Part shown: piece by piece, positions 15,917 through 23,646 of the stretch
How positions within the stretch are numbered: position 1 is the stretch's first letter
How the letters are laid out: each line of letters opens with the position of its first letter
Assembly: GCA_051867655.1 (NCBI GenBank)
Contig: JBJDYV010000029.1
Coordinates: 1 to 51,641 of the forward strand
Source of the DNA: JAJPXI01 sp051867655
GTDB lineage: Bacteria; Bacillota; Clostridia; Oscillospirales; Oscillospiraceae
Length of the DNA: 51,641 nt
Reading direction: 5' to 3'
Position numbers and translations under genes: made by a program
The notes under the pieces: generated by a model
Seen by the model: only the letters and a program-made list of their open reading frames with translations
What the model was told of the DNA's origin: nothing
The model's database searches: none

Positions 15917-16759
15917 TTATATTTTTTTCACAGCGTGCCGGGTCACATGGCACCCCAGGTTCACCGCGCAGGGCAGACCGGCGATGTGGGTGGCGTACGG
16001 AAGGATGCACACCGACAGGGCGGTCACGCTGCCGCCCAGGCCCTGGGGGCCGATGCCCAGAGCGTTGACCCGCTCCAGCACCCGCTGCTCCATGCCGGCA
16101 TAGAAGGGGTCGTCGCTGCGCTCATCGACAGGGCGCAGCAGAGCGCGCTTGGCCAGCAGAGCAGCCATCTCCGAGGTGCCGCCCAGGCCCACGCCCACGA
16201 TGACCGGCGGGCAGGGGTTGGACCCCGCCTCGGACACGCAGGAGACGATGAAATCCTCCACGTCCTGCACTGCGGCAGACGGTGTAAACATTTTCAGCCG
16301 GGTCATGTTCTCGCTGCCGAAGCCCTTGGGGGCCACGGTCAGGGTCAGCCGGTCGCCCTCCACCAGCCGCAGGTGGAGGATGGCCGGAGTGTTGTTGTTG
16401 GTGTTCACCCGCCGCAGCGGGTCACCCACCACGGAAAGGCGCAGATTGCCCTCCACGTAGCCCCGGGCCACACCCTCGTTCACAGCGTCGGACAGCAGTC
16501 CGCCGGTGACATGGCATTCCTGCCCCAGGTCGGCAAAGACCACCGCCATGCCCGTATCCTGGCAGATAGGCAGATTGCGCTCCCCCGCGAAGGTGAAGTT
16601 CTCCTCCAGGTCGCCCAGAATAGCCTGGCCCACCGGGGACACTTCCGTCTTCCGGGCCGTCCGAATGGCCGTCTTCACGTCCTCGGGCAGCTGGCAGTTG
16701 GCCTCAATGCAGAGCGCACGCACGGTCTCCACGATCTCACAATAATGGATTTCTCTCAT
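15917..16759 (-). CDS. Class I fumarase / tartrate dehydratase alpha subunit
   Basis: The alpha subunit carries the [4Fe-4S] cluster of two-subunit iron-sulfur hydro-lyases that interconvert fumarate and malate or dehydrate tartrate. The three likely cluster ligands are Cys66 (PICQDTGM), Cys183 (NPCPPVIVG) and Cys270 (NLGCHVTRH). The 280-residue length is normal for the subunit. The beta subunit (FumB/TtdB-like) that completes the active site is not downstream, where hpf lies, nor upstream, where an amidohydrolase lies only 12 bases away. Either the beta gene is elsewhere or this is an orphan. Confidence 0.9.
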   Translation of the reverse strand: MREIHYCEIVETVRALCIEANCQLPEDVKTAIRTARKTEVSPVGQAILGDLEENFTFAGERNLPICQDTGMAVVFADLGQECHVTGGLLSDAVNEGVARGYVEGNLRLSVVGDPLRRVNTNNNTPAILHLRLVEGDRLTLTVAPKGFGSENMTRLKMFTPSAAVQDVEDFIVSCVSEAGSNPCPPVIVGVGLGGTSEMAALLAKRALLRPVDERSDDPFYAGMEQRVLERVNALGIGPQGLGGSVTALSVCILPYATHIAGLPCAVNLGCHVTRHAVKKI

Positions 16760-16771
16760 TTCAGATGCCTC

Positions 16772-17929
16772 CTAAAGCACCGGCTGGCCGTTCAGATAGA
16801 CCTGCTCCGGGCCGCGGTTTCTCCAGTCAAAGGGATGGGCGGAAAAGACCGCCAGGTCGGCGTCCTTTCCGGGCGTCAGGGACCCCACCCGGTCCTCAAT
16901 GCCCAGGATCTTCGCCGGGTTCAGGGTGATGGCCGCCAGGGCGTCGGACTCGGACATGCCGCCCCGTACCGCCATGGCGGCGCAGAGGGGCAGATATTGA
17001 ATCGGCGTCTCCGGGTGGTCGGTGCAGATGGCTACCAGGGTGTGCTTTGCCAGGAGGGCGGGGGTCTCCAGGGTCATGCCCGCCAGCTCGGGCTTGGAGC
17101 GATCGGTCAGGCAGGGGCCTGTGATGACCGGCACCTGCTCCTGTTCCAGCAGGTCGCAGATCAGATGCCCCTCTGTTCCGTGGACGATGACCGGCTTCAA
17201 GCCGAATTCCCGGCTGATGCGCAGGGCGGTGGCGATGTCATCTGCCCGGTGGGTATGGAAGTGGGCGGGCACCTCCTGGGACAGCACGGGCAGCAGAGCC
17301 TCCAGCTTGGCATCGTATTCCGGCCCGTCATCGTCGGGGTCGGCCTCGCTCATCTTCTTTTTGACCTGGTAGTCCAGCGCCTTGAACAAAACCTCCCGGA
17401 TCATGGCGGCGGTGGCCATGCGGGTCACCGGCCCCTCCTTGCGGTCATTATAGACAGATTTCGGATTTTCACCCAGGGCAAATTTCATGCTGGCAGGCGC
17501 GGACAGGATCATTTCGTCCACCCACCGGCCGGCGGTTTTCAGAATCACACCCTGCCCGCTGACCGGGTTGGCGCTGCCCGGGCCGGTCAGCACTGTGGTC
17601 ACGCCGGCGGCCCGGGCCTCGGAAAAAGCGCGGTCCAGGGGGTTGACCGCGTCCAGCGCGCGCAGATGCGGGGTCACCGGGTCGGTGGCCTCGTTGCCGT
17701 CCTCCGCCTCAAAGCCCAGGGCGCTGCCGAACAGGCCCAGGTGGCAGTGGGCGTCCACAAAGCCGGGGCAGACGTGGGCCCCGTTCAAATCGCGTGTTTC
17801 CTCCTCCGGACCGGCCGGCAGCCGGTCCATAGGCCCCACCGCTGTGATCTTTCCCCCGGAAAAGGCCACAAAGCCCCGGGGGATATCCGGTCCATCCACC
17901 GGATGAAGATAGCCGTTGGTCAACAGCAT
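16772..17929 (-). CDS. Amidohydrolase (imidazolonepropionase-like)
   Basis: A 385-residue metal-dependent hydrolase. The metal motif VDAHCHLGLFG (about residues 48-58), HFHTHRADDI, VIVHGTEGH, CTDHPETP, and the terminal LNPAKILGIEDRVGSLTPGKDADL are all family hallmarks. I start at ATG 17929 because GAAGGGAG precedes it; the open frame continues upstream into the small-RNA locus without a site. It is co-transcribed with the fumarase alpha gene. The substrate is unknown. Confidence 0.88.
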   Translation of the reverse strand: MLLTNGYLHPVDGPDIPRGFVAFSGGKITAVGPMDRLPAGPEEETRDLNGAHVCPGFVDAHCHLGLFGSALGFEAEDGNEATDPVTPHLRALDAVNPLDRAFSEARAAGVTTVLTGPGSANPVSGQGVILKTAGRWVDEMILSAPASMKFALGENPKSVYNDRKEGPVTRMATAAMIREVLFKALDYQVKKKMSEADPDDDGPEYDAKLEALLPVLSQEVPAHFHTHRADDIATALRISREFGLKPVIVHGTEGHLICDLLEQEQVPVITGPCLTDRSKPELAGMTLETPALLAKHTLVAICTDHPETPIQYLPLCAAMAVRGGMSESDALAAITLNPAKILGIEDRVGSLTPGKDADLAVFSAHPFDWRNRGPEQVYLNGQPVL

Positions 17930-17959
17930 CACAAATACTCCCTTCGACAAAAAGAGTGT

Positions 17960-17988
17960 TTGACATATTTTGGAAATCATGCTATGAT
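17960..17988 (+). promoter_or_regulatory. Consensus promoter pointing into a non-coding locus
   Basis: TTGACA (17960-17965), exactly 17 bases, TATGAT (17983-17988). No plus-strand gene follows; the only downstream signal is the terminator at 18094-18126. Confidence 0.85.
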
Positions 17989-17994
17989 GAGCAT

Positions 17995-18126
17995 GGAATC
18001 GCCGGGATCCAGTGTTCCGCTTCGCGGCGATTCGTTCCATTCCTTGGAAGCCCGGCCCGGCCGGCGCTTCCACTTCTCCCGCGCATATGCTTTGGGCGCC
18101 TTCCGGCCGGAAGGCGCCCCTTTTTT
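17995..18126 (+). ncRNA. Candidate small RNA of about 132 nt
   Basis: The locus has a consensus promoter and a perfect intrinsic terminator on the same strand, with no credible frame between them. The predicted RNA begins with a 9-bp hairpin (17996-18004 with 18025-18033, 20-nt loop). A second hairpin follows (18045-18051 with 18066-18072), then the terminator stem. Both neighbours are transcribed from the other strand, so this RNA serves neither as leader nor as tail of a gene. I see no SRP, 6S, RNase P or tmRNA signature. Function unknown. Confidence 0.65.
18094..18126 (+). terminator. Intrinsic terminator of the candidate small RNA
   Basis: GGGCGCCTTCC (18094-18104) pairs with GGAAGGCGCCC (18109-18119), loop GGCC, followed by C and six T. 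The T-tract is only on the plus-strand side, so it is oriented for plus-strand transcription. Confidence 0.88.
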
Positions 18127-18139
18127 AGCTATGTAAAGT

Positions 18140-18571
18140 TTATTTTCGGCCGCCTCTGCGGCTGGTGCGCCGTTCGGCGCTGCGCAGGTCGGACAGCTTG
18201 CTGTCCGAGGCCGCCATAAACTGCTTGAGACGGTCCTCAAAGGTGGCGGGCTCCTTGGGGGTGGCGGGGGTAAAGCTGCGCTCCCGTCCGGAAGACTGCT
18301 GCCGGGGCGCGGGGCGGGACGCGGGACGGGGGGGCGGTTCCGTCACTTTTTTGATCGAGAGGTTGATGCGGCCAGCGTCATCGATCCCGATGACCTTCAC
18401 CTTCACCTGATCCCCCTCGGAGAGATGATCATGCACATCATTGACGTAAGAATAGGCAATTTCAGAAATGTGGACCAGCCCGGATTTACCCTCCGGAAGC
18501 GTGACGAACGCGCCGAACTTCGTAATGCCGGAAACCTTTCCCTCTACGATCGAACCAACACCGAACTCCAT
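18140..18571 (-). CDS. yabR: S1 RNA-binding domain protein (YabR-like)
   Basis: A 143-residue protein with one S1/OB domain at residues 1-75 (VGSIVEGKVSGITKFGAFVTL, GLVHISEIA, KVIGIDDAGRINLSIK). A basic, disordered C-terminus follows. It binds RNA, probably at the ribosome. The gene order yabP-yabQ-divIC-yabR is the same as in Bacillus subtilis, which supports the name. It is the last gene of the block. Confidence 0.85.
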   Translation of the reverse strand: MEFGVGSIVEGKVSGITKFGAFVTLPEGKSGLVHISEIAYSYVNDVHDHLSEGDQVKVKVIGIDDAGRINLSIKKVTEPPPRPASRPAPRQQSSGRERSFTPATPKEPATFEDRLKQFMAASDSKLSDLRSAERRTSRRGGRK

Positions 18572-18616
18572 ATAGACCGAAAAATCCTCCTTAGTTTGAG
18601 CGAACGGAAGGGCGGG

Positions 18617-18895
18617 TCAGTCGCCCATGCTGTAAAAGATGATCTCACCCGGCGCCACCAGGCCCAGTCTCTCACGGGCCACGTCCGCGATCCGGTCGGG
18701 GTCGTCGCTGTGCTCGATGGCGTCGGCCAGGTCGGCGTTGGTCTGCGTCTGCGCCGCCACCTGCCGGGCCAGATCCTCCTTCTGGGCCTGAGCCTGATCC
18801 ACCCGGCTGTTGAGCTCCAGCAGAGAGATGGCCACGACGATCAAAAGCGCCAGGATCAGGATCTTGGTCAGCAAACCAGCCCTTTTTACACGCAT
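18617..18895 (-). CDS. divIC: Septum formation initiator, DivIC/FtsB-like
   Basis: A 92-residue single-pass protein from ATG 18895, behind a G-rich site. A short basic N-terminus is followed by a transmembrane helix (about 10-27), a coiled coil (LNSRVDQAQAQKEDLARQVAAQTQTNADLADAI) and the conserved end DVARERLGLVAPGEIIFY. DivIC works with FtsL and DivIB at the division septum. Its first 224 bases overlap the 3' part of the yabQ frame. Confidence 0.85.
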   Translation of the reverse strand: MRVKRAGLLTKILILALLIVVAISLLELNSRVDQAQAQKEDLARQVAAQTQTNADLADAIEHSDDPDRIADVARERLGLVAPGEIIFYSMGD

Positions 18896-19388
18896 GGCAT
18901 CCCCCTTCTTCCCTGCGGGCGGCCCCAAAACGGGCCGCTTCTTCCATTCCCTTGAATGTGGCTTCTATTTTAAACCATTTCTGCCGATAAAGGAAGACAT
19001 TTTTCAAATTTTTTTGAATTTTTTTCAGGGTCTTTTGAGCCAAACGGAAGGGCAGAAGGATCAGACGGGCCAAAAATTCCAGACCATCGGCCAGCAGGTT
19101 GCCCAGCGAGAGGACCCAGGCGCTCAAAGAAAGGAAGTAAACCACCGCGCCGCCGAACAGCGCCAGCAGGACGTAAATGCGCACCTCTCCCCCGGTGGCG
19201 GCGATCACATAGAGGAACAGGGCGGCGGTGACCGCCGCCCAGAACAGCAAATCCAAAACCGGTCCCAACAGAGGAAGATGCAGCCGGCCCCTGAGCAGGC
19301 GCAGCAGGTCGTACAGCAGTCCGACCCCAAATCCCAGGATCACCGCTCCGGCAAAGGCCATGGCCTGCTCCGCAATGGAGATCTCCAT
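18672..19388 (-). CDS. yabQ: Spore cortex biosynthesis protein YabQ
   Basis: A 238-residue frame from ATG 19388, starting 1 base after the yabP stop. Residues 1-115 hold about four helices with LLYDLLRLLRG, the YabQ signature. YabQ sits in the outer forespore membrane and is needed for cortex formation. The part after about residue 165 is read from inside divIC in another frame and becomes Gly/Pro/Arg-rich. The real stop may have been lost, or a frameshift may lie in the T-rich stretch near 19005-19030. The N-terminal assignment is firm; the tail is not. Confidence 0.8.
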   Translation of the reverse strand: MEISIAEQAMAFAGAVILGFGVGLLYDLLRLLRGRLHLPLLGPVLDLLFWAAVTAALFLYVIAATGGEVRIYVLLALFGGAVVYFLSLSAWVLSLGNLLADGLEFLARLILLPFRLAQKTLKKIQKNLKNVFLYRQKWFKIEATFKGMEEAARFGAARREEGGCHACKKGWFADQDPDPGAFDRRGHLSAGAQQPGGSGSGPEGGSGPAGGGADADQRRPGRRHRAQRRPRPDRGRGP

Positions 19389-19389
19389 C

Positions 19390-19665
19390 TCAGCGCAGCA
19401 GCCGGGCCAGGAAGCCGCCCCTCTCCCGGCCCTCATCCTCGTAGGTCAGGGAATCCACCATCCCCTCCACCTTCAGGTCTCCCCCGTCCAGGCTGAGTTT
19501 TTCGATGTGCAGGCTCTCCCCCCGCACCACCAGGGTGCCCTTGACCGTGTCCATGACGATGGTGTTCTCATCAAAGCTCTCCACCTCCTCCACACCGGAG
19601 ACGGTGAGACTGCCGCGCCCCTCCAGCATGACGTGATGGGGCATCTGCTTCTCTTCATATGGCAT
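19390..19665 (-). CDS. yabP: Sporulation protein YabP
   Basis: A 91-residue protein with HHVMLEGRGSLTVSGVEEVESFDENTIVMDTVKGTLVVRG, the YabP/YqfC fold signature. YabP is recruited to the outer forespore membrane by SpoIVA and works with YabQ in cortex formation. It begins behind AGGAGGG and has a sigma-E-like promoter 28 bases before its start. Confidence 0.9.
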   Translation of the reverse strand: MPYEEKQMPHHVMLEGRGSLTVSGVEEVESFDENTIVMDTVKGTLVVRGESLHIEKLSLDGGDLKVEGMVDSLTYEDEGRERGGFLARLLR

Positions 19666-19692
19666 AGAAAGCCCTCCTCGTACAGTTTGTAC

Positions 19693-19721
19693 ACTATATG
19701 GGAAATGGGACTTGTTTATGC
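19693..19721 (-). promoter_or_regulatory. Sigma-E-like promoter of yabP
   Basis: On the minus strand GCATAAA (19715-19721), a 14-base spacer, then CATATAGT (19693-19700). This fits the sigma-E pattern (xATAxxx, 14-15 bases, CATACAxT). The B. subtilis yabP-yabQ unit is also under sigma-E. Confidence 0.6.
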
Positions 19722-19736
19722 CTGCCCGGTCAAGCC

Positions 19737-19765
19737 TTGCACTTTTCGGAAAAGTTTTTTATAAT
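19737..19765 (+). promoter_or_regulatory. birA promoter
   Basis: TTGCAC (19737-19742), 17 bases, TATAAT (19760-19765), 22 bases before the ATG. It lies back-to-back with the sigma-E promoter of yabP. Confidence 0.8.
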
Positions 19766-19787
19766 ATCCAAAAAGGGGGACTGCCGT

Positions 19788-20780
19788 ATGACGCGCGATC
19801 GCGTATTAGCTCTGCTGAAGGAGAGCGGGGACAGCTACTGCTCCGGGGAAAAAATGAGCCAGGCTCTGGGCCTGTCCCGCGCCGCGGTCTGGAAAGCGGT
19901 GGAGGGACTGCGTCAGGAGGGATATGACATCTCCTCCGTCCCCAACCGGGGCTACCGGCTGGAGAACTCCCCCGACCGCCTGTCCGCCGGGGAGCTGGCC
20001 GGCGCCCTGAGTGGCTGCACAGTCGGCGGGAACCTGATCTGTCTGGACAGCGTGGATTCCACCAACAACTATTTGAAAAAGCTGGCCGACGAGGGGGCGC
20101 CCCACGGCACCGTGGTCCTCAGCGGCCACCAGACCGGCGGACGGGGCCGCCGGGGGAACAGCTTTCTCTCCCCCGCCGGGAAAGGGCTGTACCTGTCCGC
20201 CCTGCTGCGCCCGGAGCTGCCTCCCATGGACGTCATCGACCTGACCGCCTGGATCGCCGTGGCCGTGTGCGACGCCGTGGAGCAGGTCATCGGGGAACGC
20301 CCCGGCATCAAATGGACCAATGACATCATCCTGCGGCAAAAAAAGCTCTGCGGCATCCTGACGGAGCTGAGCCTGGAGGGCGAAAGCGGCGCGCTGAGCT
20401 ATGTGGTGGCGGGCATTGGGATCAACGTCTCCCAGAACGCGGAAGATTTCGGGCCGGAGGTCGCGCCGGTGGCCATCTCCCTGGAGCAGGCCCTGGGCCG
20501 CACGATCCGCCGGGCCGACCTGGCCGCGGCGGTGATCCGCGCGCTGGACCGCCTGGACCGGGATTTCCCGGCGAAAAAGGCGGAGTATCTGGAGCGCTAC
20601 CGCGCCGACTGCCTGACCACCGGCCACGAGGTCCGGCTGATCCAGAAGGGCGAGACCCGCACCGCCTTCGCCGAGTCCATCGACGACGATTTCGCCCTGG
20701 TGGTCCGCTGGAGCGACGGCACGCGGGAGACCGTCACCGCCGGGGACGTGTCCGTGCGCGGCCTGCTTGGGTACGTGTAA
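19788..20780 (+). CDS. birA: Bifunctional biotin-protein ligase / biotin repressor
   Basis: A 330-residue protein from ATG 19788 behind AAGGGGGA. It has an N-terminal HTH (about 1-65, GLSRAAVWKAVEGLRQEGYDI), then the ligase domain with GRGRRGNSFLSP, KWTNDIIL and GIGINVSQ. A small C-terminal SH3-like domain closes the protein. It activates biotin to biotinyl-AMP and attaches it to carboxylase or decarboxylase subunits; with biotin bound it can repress target genes. The sodium-pumping decarboxylase in the island at 38.9-40.2 kb would need a biotinylated subunit. Confidence 0.93.
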   Translation: MTRDRVLALLKESGDSYCSGEKMSQALGLSRAAVWKAVEGLRQEGYDISSVPNRGYRLENSPDRLSAGELAGALSGCTVGGNLICLDSVDSTNNYLKKLADEGAPHGTVVLSGHQTGGRGRRGNSFLSPAGKGLYLSALLRPELPPMDVIDLTAWIAVAVCDAVEQVIGERPGIKWTNDIILRQKKLCGILTELSLEGESGALSYVVAGIGINVSQNAEDFGPEVAPVAISLEQALGRTIRRADLAAAVIRALDRLDRDFPAKKAEYLERYRADCLTTGHEVRLIQKGETRTAFAESIDDDFALVVRWSDGTRETVTAGDVSVRGLLGYV

Positions 20781-20787
20781 AAAACGG

Positions 20788-20815
20788 TTGACAATTTTCG
20801 CCTCCATGGTATAAT
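20788..20815 (+). promoter_or_regulatory. Promoter of the ECF S-component gene
   Basis: TTGACA (20788-20793), 16 bases, TATAAT (20810-20815), with TGG before the -10. Confidence 0.85.
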
Positions 20816-20828
20816 AGCAAATAATTTC

Positions 20829-20856
20829 ACGTGTCAAGACACCTGTCTGCACATGT
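20829..20856 (+). promoter_or_regulatory. Possible NiaR-type operator
   Basis: The short leader carries repeated half-sites ACGTGTC, ACACCTGTC and ACATGT, with AAG between the first two, just downstream of the promoter. Niacin-responsive NiaR sites in Firmicutes are described as ACA-x-TGTC-type repeats, and the next gene resembles NiaX. The match is from memory of the motif and is tentative. Confidence 0.35.
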
Positions 20857-20873
20857 ATGATGGAGGAATCCGT

Positions 20874-21449
20874 ATGAATCGCAATCAAAACGTCCTGCGG
20901 CTGGCCATGGCCGCCCTGTTGGTGGCCGTCGGGATCATCATTCCCATGTTTATGCCGTTCCCCTTTAAGATCTACATCCCGCCCATGTCCTTTACCCTGG
21001 CCTCGCATGTGGCCATCTTTATCGGCATGTTCCTCTCCCCCGTGATTGGCTTTGCCGTGGCGGTGGGTACGACCATCGGCTTTGTCTTCAGCGGCTTTCC
21101 GCTGGACGTATGGCTGCGGGCCCTGTCTCATGTGGTTTGGGCTGTGCTCGGCGCCCTGTGGCTGAAAAAGCACCCCGATATCCTCTACAAGCCCCTCCCC
21201 AGCACGCTCTTCTGCGTCATCGTCGGCGCGGTCCACGCGGCGCTGGAGCTGATCGTGGTCTTCGCCCTGTTCTTCGGGGGCTTCTCCGGCATGGTCGCAA
21301 AGTTTGAGCAGTCCAGCTTCCTGGGCATCTTCCTGCTGGTGGGGCTGGGTACCTTTATCCATTCTTCGGTCGATTATATCCTGTCCCTGCTGGTGTGGCG
21401 GCCCATCCGCAAGCTGAAAAGCATCCGTTCCATTGCCGCGGTCCACTGA
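20874..21449 (+). CDS. ECF transporter S component, niacin (NiaX)-like
   Basis: A 191-residue membrane protein from ATG 20874 behind GGAGGA, with five to six helices. It carries MSFTLASHVAIFIGMFLSPVIGFAVAVGTTIGF and WLRALSHVVW, as I recall from niacin-specific S components. S components bind a vitamin and use a shared EcfAA'T energising module encoded elsewhere. Alternatives are other vitamin S components. Adjacency to birA could suggest biotin, but the sequence lacks BioY features. Confidence 0.7.
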   Translation: MNRNQNVLRLAMAALLVAVGIIIPMFMPFPFKIYIPPMSFTLASHVAIFIGMFLSPVIGFAVAVGTTIGFVFSGFPLDVWLRALSHVVWAVLGALWLKKHPDILYKPLPSTLFCVIVGAVHAALELIVVFALFFGGFSGMVAKFEQSSFLGIFLLVGLGTFIHSSVDYILSLLVWRPIRKLKSIRSIAAVH

Positions 21450-21463
21450 TTTCATCCATAGCA

Positions 21464-21496
21464 AAAGGCCATCGACAACCGTCGATGGCCTTTTTT
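21464..21496 (+). terminator. Intrinsic terminator
   Basis: AAAGGCCATCGAC (21464-21476) pairs with GTCGATGGCC and its T-run (21481-21496). It separates the S-component gene from the convergent yycI. Confidence 0.85.
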
Positions 21497-21502
21497 ATAT
21501 TC

Positions 21503-22327
21503 TTATGCCCGCTCCAGTGCGCCGGTCAAGGCGTTCAGGCTGTACGCTCCCGTGTCCGTGGTCACATACCATATGGGGATCAGCCGCGTGGCATCGGCGG
21601 AGGCGGCCAGCAGATAGCCCGGCGTCATGGCCGTGATCTCGTTGCAGATATCACCCAGGTTGTTGATGCCGTTGAGCACCCGCAGCAGGGCGGTCGGGAC
21701 CGAGATCAGCTCGCTCTTTTCGCCGCTGGGCTGGGGAGTCCCCATCAGGCGCTGGCCGGCGATGGACTGCAGACAGCCGTCCGCATACTCCAGCGTGATC
21801 TGGCAGGAGTACACGGGCACCTCCTGCCAGGTCTGGCGCAGGGTCAGCGTAACTTGACCCCCGCTTTCCCGGCGGGATACCACCACGCCGGTCAGGCCGA
21901 CCTGCTTCAGCGTTGTCAGGGCGTGTTCCTCTTCCCCGCCGCTTTCCGTCTCCATCCGGACTCCATCTTGAAACGTAATATTAAAGCTGCCGTTGCTGCG
22001 GAATTCCGCCCACCCCTGCGTGCCCTGGTAGGCATAACGCCCGCTGCCCAGGTCCGAGGATTCACATTCCCCCAGCAGCGCGGCGGCCAGAGCGGCTTCG
22101 GATTCCAGATCCCGCTCCACGGTCATGGGCGTCAGATCCAGCTCCTCCGGAATGTGGGCGCGGTCCAGCCGGATCCCATTGCGCTCCAGCACGCTGACCG
22201 CATCCGTGATCGTCTGCTCCCGGTACTGGGCCGAGTCCCGCCTCTGGGTTCCCACCATGATCAACAGGAAAACATTGACCAGCAGGAGGATCAGGATGAT
22301 GATGTTTTTCAGCTTGGACCATTCCAC
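21503..22327 (-). CDS. yycI: YycI-like regulator of WalK
   Basis: A 274-residue protein starting at GTG 22327 (VEWSKLKN) behind AGGAGG. It has one N-terminal transmembrane helix (about 6-23) followed by an extracytoplasmic domain. YycI and YycH hold the kinase WalK inactive through contacts in the membrane. The assignment rests on position directly after yycH in the walRK operon, one-helix topology and length. No YycJ metallo-hydrolase follows; the operon ends at a terminator. Confidence 0.75.
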   Translation of the reverse strand: MEWSKLKNIIILILLLVNVFLLIMVGTQRRDSAQYREQTITDAVSVLERNGIRLDRAHIPEELDLTPMTVERDLESEAALAAALLGECESSDLGSGRYAYQGTQGWAEFRSNGSFNITFQDGVRMETESGGEEEHALTTLKQVGLTGVVVSRRESGGQVTLTLRQTWQEVPVYSCQITLEYADGCLQSIAGQRLMGTPQPSGEKSELISVPTALLRVLNGINNLGDICNEITAMTPGYLLAASADATRLIPIWYVTTDTGAYSLNALTGALERA

Positions 22328-22353
22328 TGCGTCCGCCTCCTGTTCACTGCTTA

Positions 22354-23646
22354 TTACATGGCGATCCAGCCCGCGCTGACCAGCGCCCCGCCGGAGTCCT
22401 GGTAAAGCAGCGTCAGCTCTTTCCCCTGCATATCCATGGCCTCCATGGCGGCGGCGGCCTGCACCTCGGGCAGAACAATGGACGTCTCCCCGGTGTCGGA
22501 ATACGTGCGCAGATAGAGGGTGAAATCCGTCACCGCGCCGCCGCTTACCAGAAAGCGGGCCGCTGTGCGGTCCTCCGTTAAAGCGACCGGGGCGCCGTTG
22601 AGACTGTACTGGAAAATGATCTCCAGCCCGTCGGCGGTCTCCTCCACGCCGGCCAGGCAAAGCCTGGCCTCCCCGCACCATGCGCCCGCCGTGGCCTCTG
22701 CCAGGGCCTGCACATAGTCCAGAGCCGCCTGTGTACTGTTTTCCGGAAGGGTGAAACGGAAATCGGAGTCTCCGATGGTATGAAAGGTCACCACCCCGGT
22801 ATCGGACAGGCGCAGCGAGTCATTGACCTCCACGATCTGCCCGCCGGCCGCGGGGTCCAGCGTGGTCCCCTGCGTGTGGAAGGACAGCACGTTGAGCAGC
22901 TCCGTCACGCGGGCACTGTCCTCCAGCAAAGGATTGTCTGCGGCGTAAACCGCGGGCTCGGGGGTCGTGGTCAGAAGGGTATACGGCGCCAGCGTCTCCA
23001 TTCCCGGCACTTCAAAGGCAAACAGAGCGCCGTTGGGAGACCAGTCGGCCACCGCCTCATTCAGATGAAAATCGCGGGTCAGGGTCGTCCCACAGGCATA
23101 ATACGAGCTGTCTTCCTCATTGATAAAGAACAGGGAAACCCCGCCGCCCTCATCGGCCGCCAGGCAGATGCGCCGGGCCGTTCCGCTCAGAGCGGAATTG
23201 TTTTGCCCGTCCCCCAGCCAGCCGGACAGGGTCAGCAGAGGGACCGGATACAGAAAATCCATATAAATTCCCGTGCGGCACAGGGCGGCGCGCCAGTCCC
23301 GCTCGGAGACGGCTTCGGGCGCGCCCGCGCTGCCCAGGGCCTCGGACAGCAGCGTGGACAGGGAGGCAAAGGCCGCGTCCGTCTCCTCCTGGTCATACTG
23401 CACGCCGTACCGCTGGCCGTCCTCCTGGTAGACCGCCAGGCGCACCGGGTGGACCGAAACGGAGGAGGATTGGGTCCGGGTGGATCCCGAGTCCGTCCCG
23501 GAGTCCTCCAACAGGCCCCGGATGCCTTTCGAGATCCCGCCGGAAAGCCGGGTACAGCCTAAAAGATAAAGCGCGGAGAGGGCCAGCAGGAGGATCAGCA
23601 GGTTTTTGCCCCACTCGATCACGCGGGAGCGGCGCTTATTCCTCAT
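22354..23646 (-). CDS. yycH: YycH-like regulator of WalK
   Basis: A 430-residue protein from ATG 23646 behind GGAGGGA. It has a basic N-terminus, one helix at about 12-29 with LLGC, and a large extracytoplasmic domain containing repeated beta-rich lobes. It starts 11 bases inside the walK 3' end, so translation is coupled. YycH in Bacillus restrains WalK. Sequence similarity in this family is low; synteny is the main argument. Confidence 0.75.
   Translation of the reverse strand: MRNKRRSRVIEWGKNLLILLLALSALYLLGCTRLSGGISKGIRGLLEDSGTDSGSTRTQSSSVSVHPVRLAVYQEDGQRYGVQYDQEETDAAFASLSTLLSEALGSAGAPEAVSERDWRAALCRTGIYMDFLYPVPLLTLSGWLGDGQNNSALSGTARRICLAADEGGGVSLFFINEEDSSYYACGTTLTRDFHLNEAVADWSPNGALFAFEVPGMETLAPYTLLTTTPEPAVYAADNPLLEDSARVTELLNVLSFHTQGTTLDPAAGGQIVEVNDSLRLSDTGVVTFHTIGDSDFRFTLPENSTQAALDYVQALAEATAGAWCGEARLCLAGVEETADGLEIIFQYSLNGAPVALTEDRTAARFLVSGGAVTDFTLYLRTYSDTGETSIVLPEVQAAAAMEAMDMQGKELTLLYQDSGGALVSAGWIAM

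Noticed and set aside
17995..18126. SRP (4.5S) RNA or 6S RNA at the small-RNA locus
   Set aside because: The conserved SRP apical GGAAG/AGCA loop pair and the 6S central bubble are not present.
15935..18136. Open frame of 733 codons on the plus strand
   Set aside because: It is antisense to fumarase alpha and the amidohydrolase, both with clear motifs; its translation is low-complexity His/Gly/Gln, typical of antisense frames in GC-rich genes.
20816..20873. Riboswitch before the ECF S-component gene
   Set aside because: The leader is only about 55 bases and lacks a terminator or known aptamer; an operator fits better.
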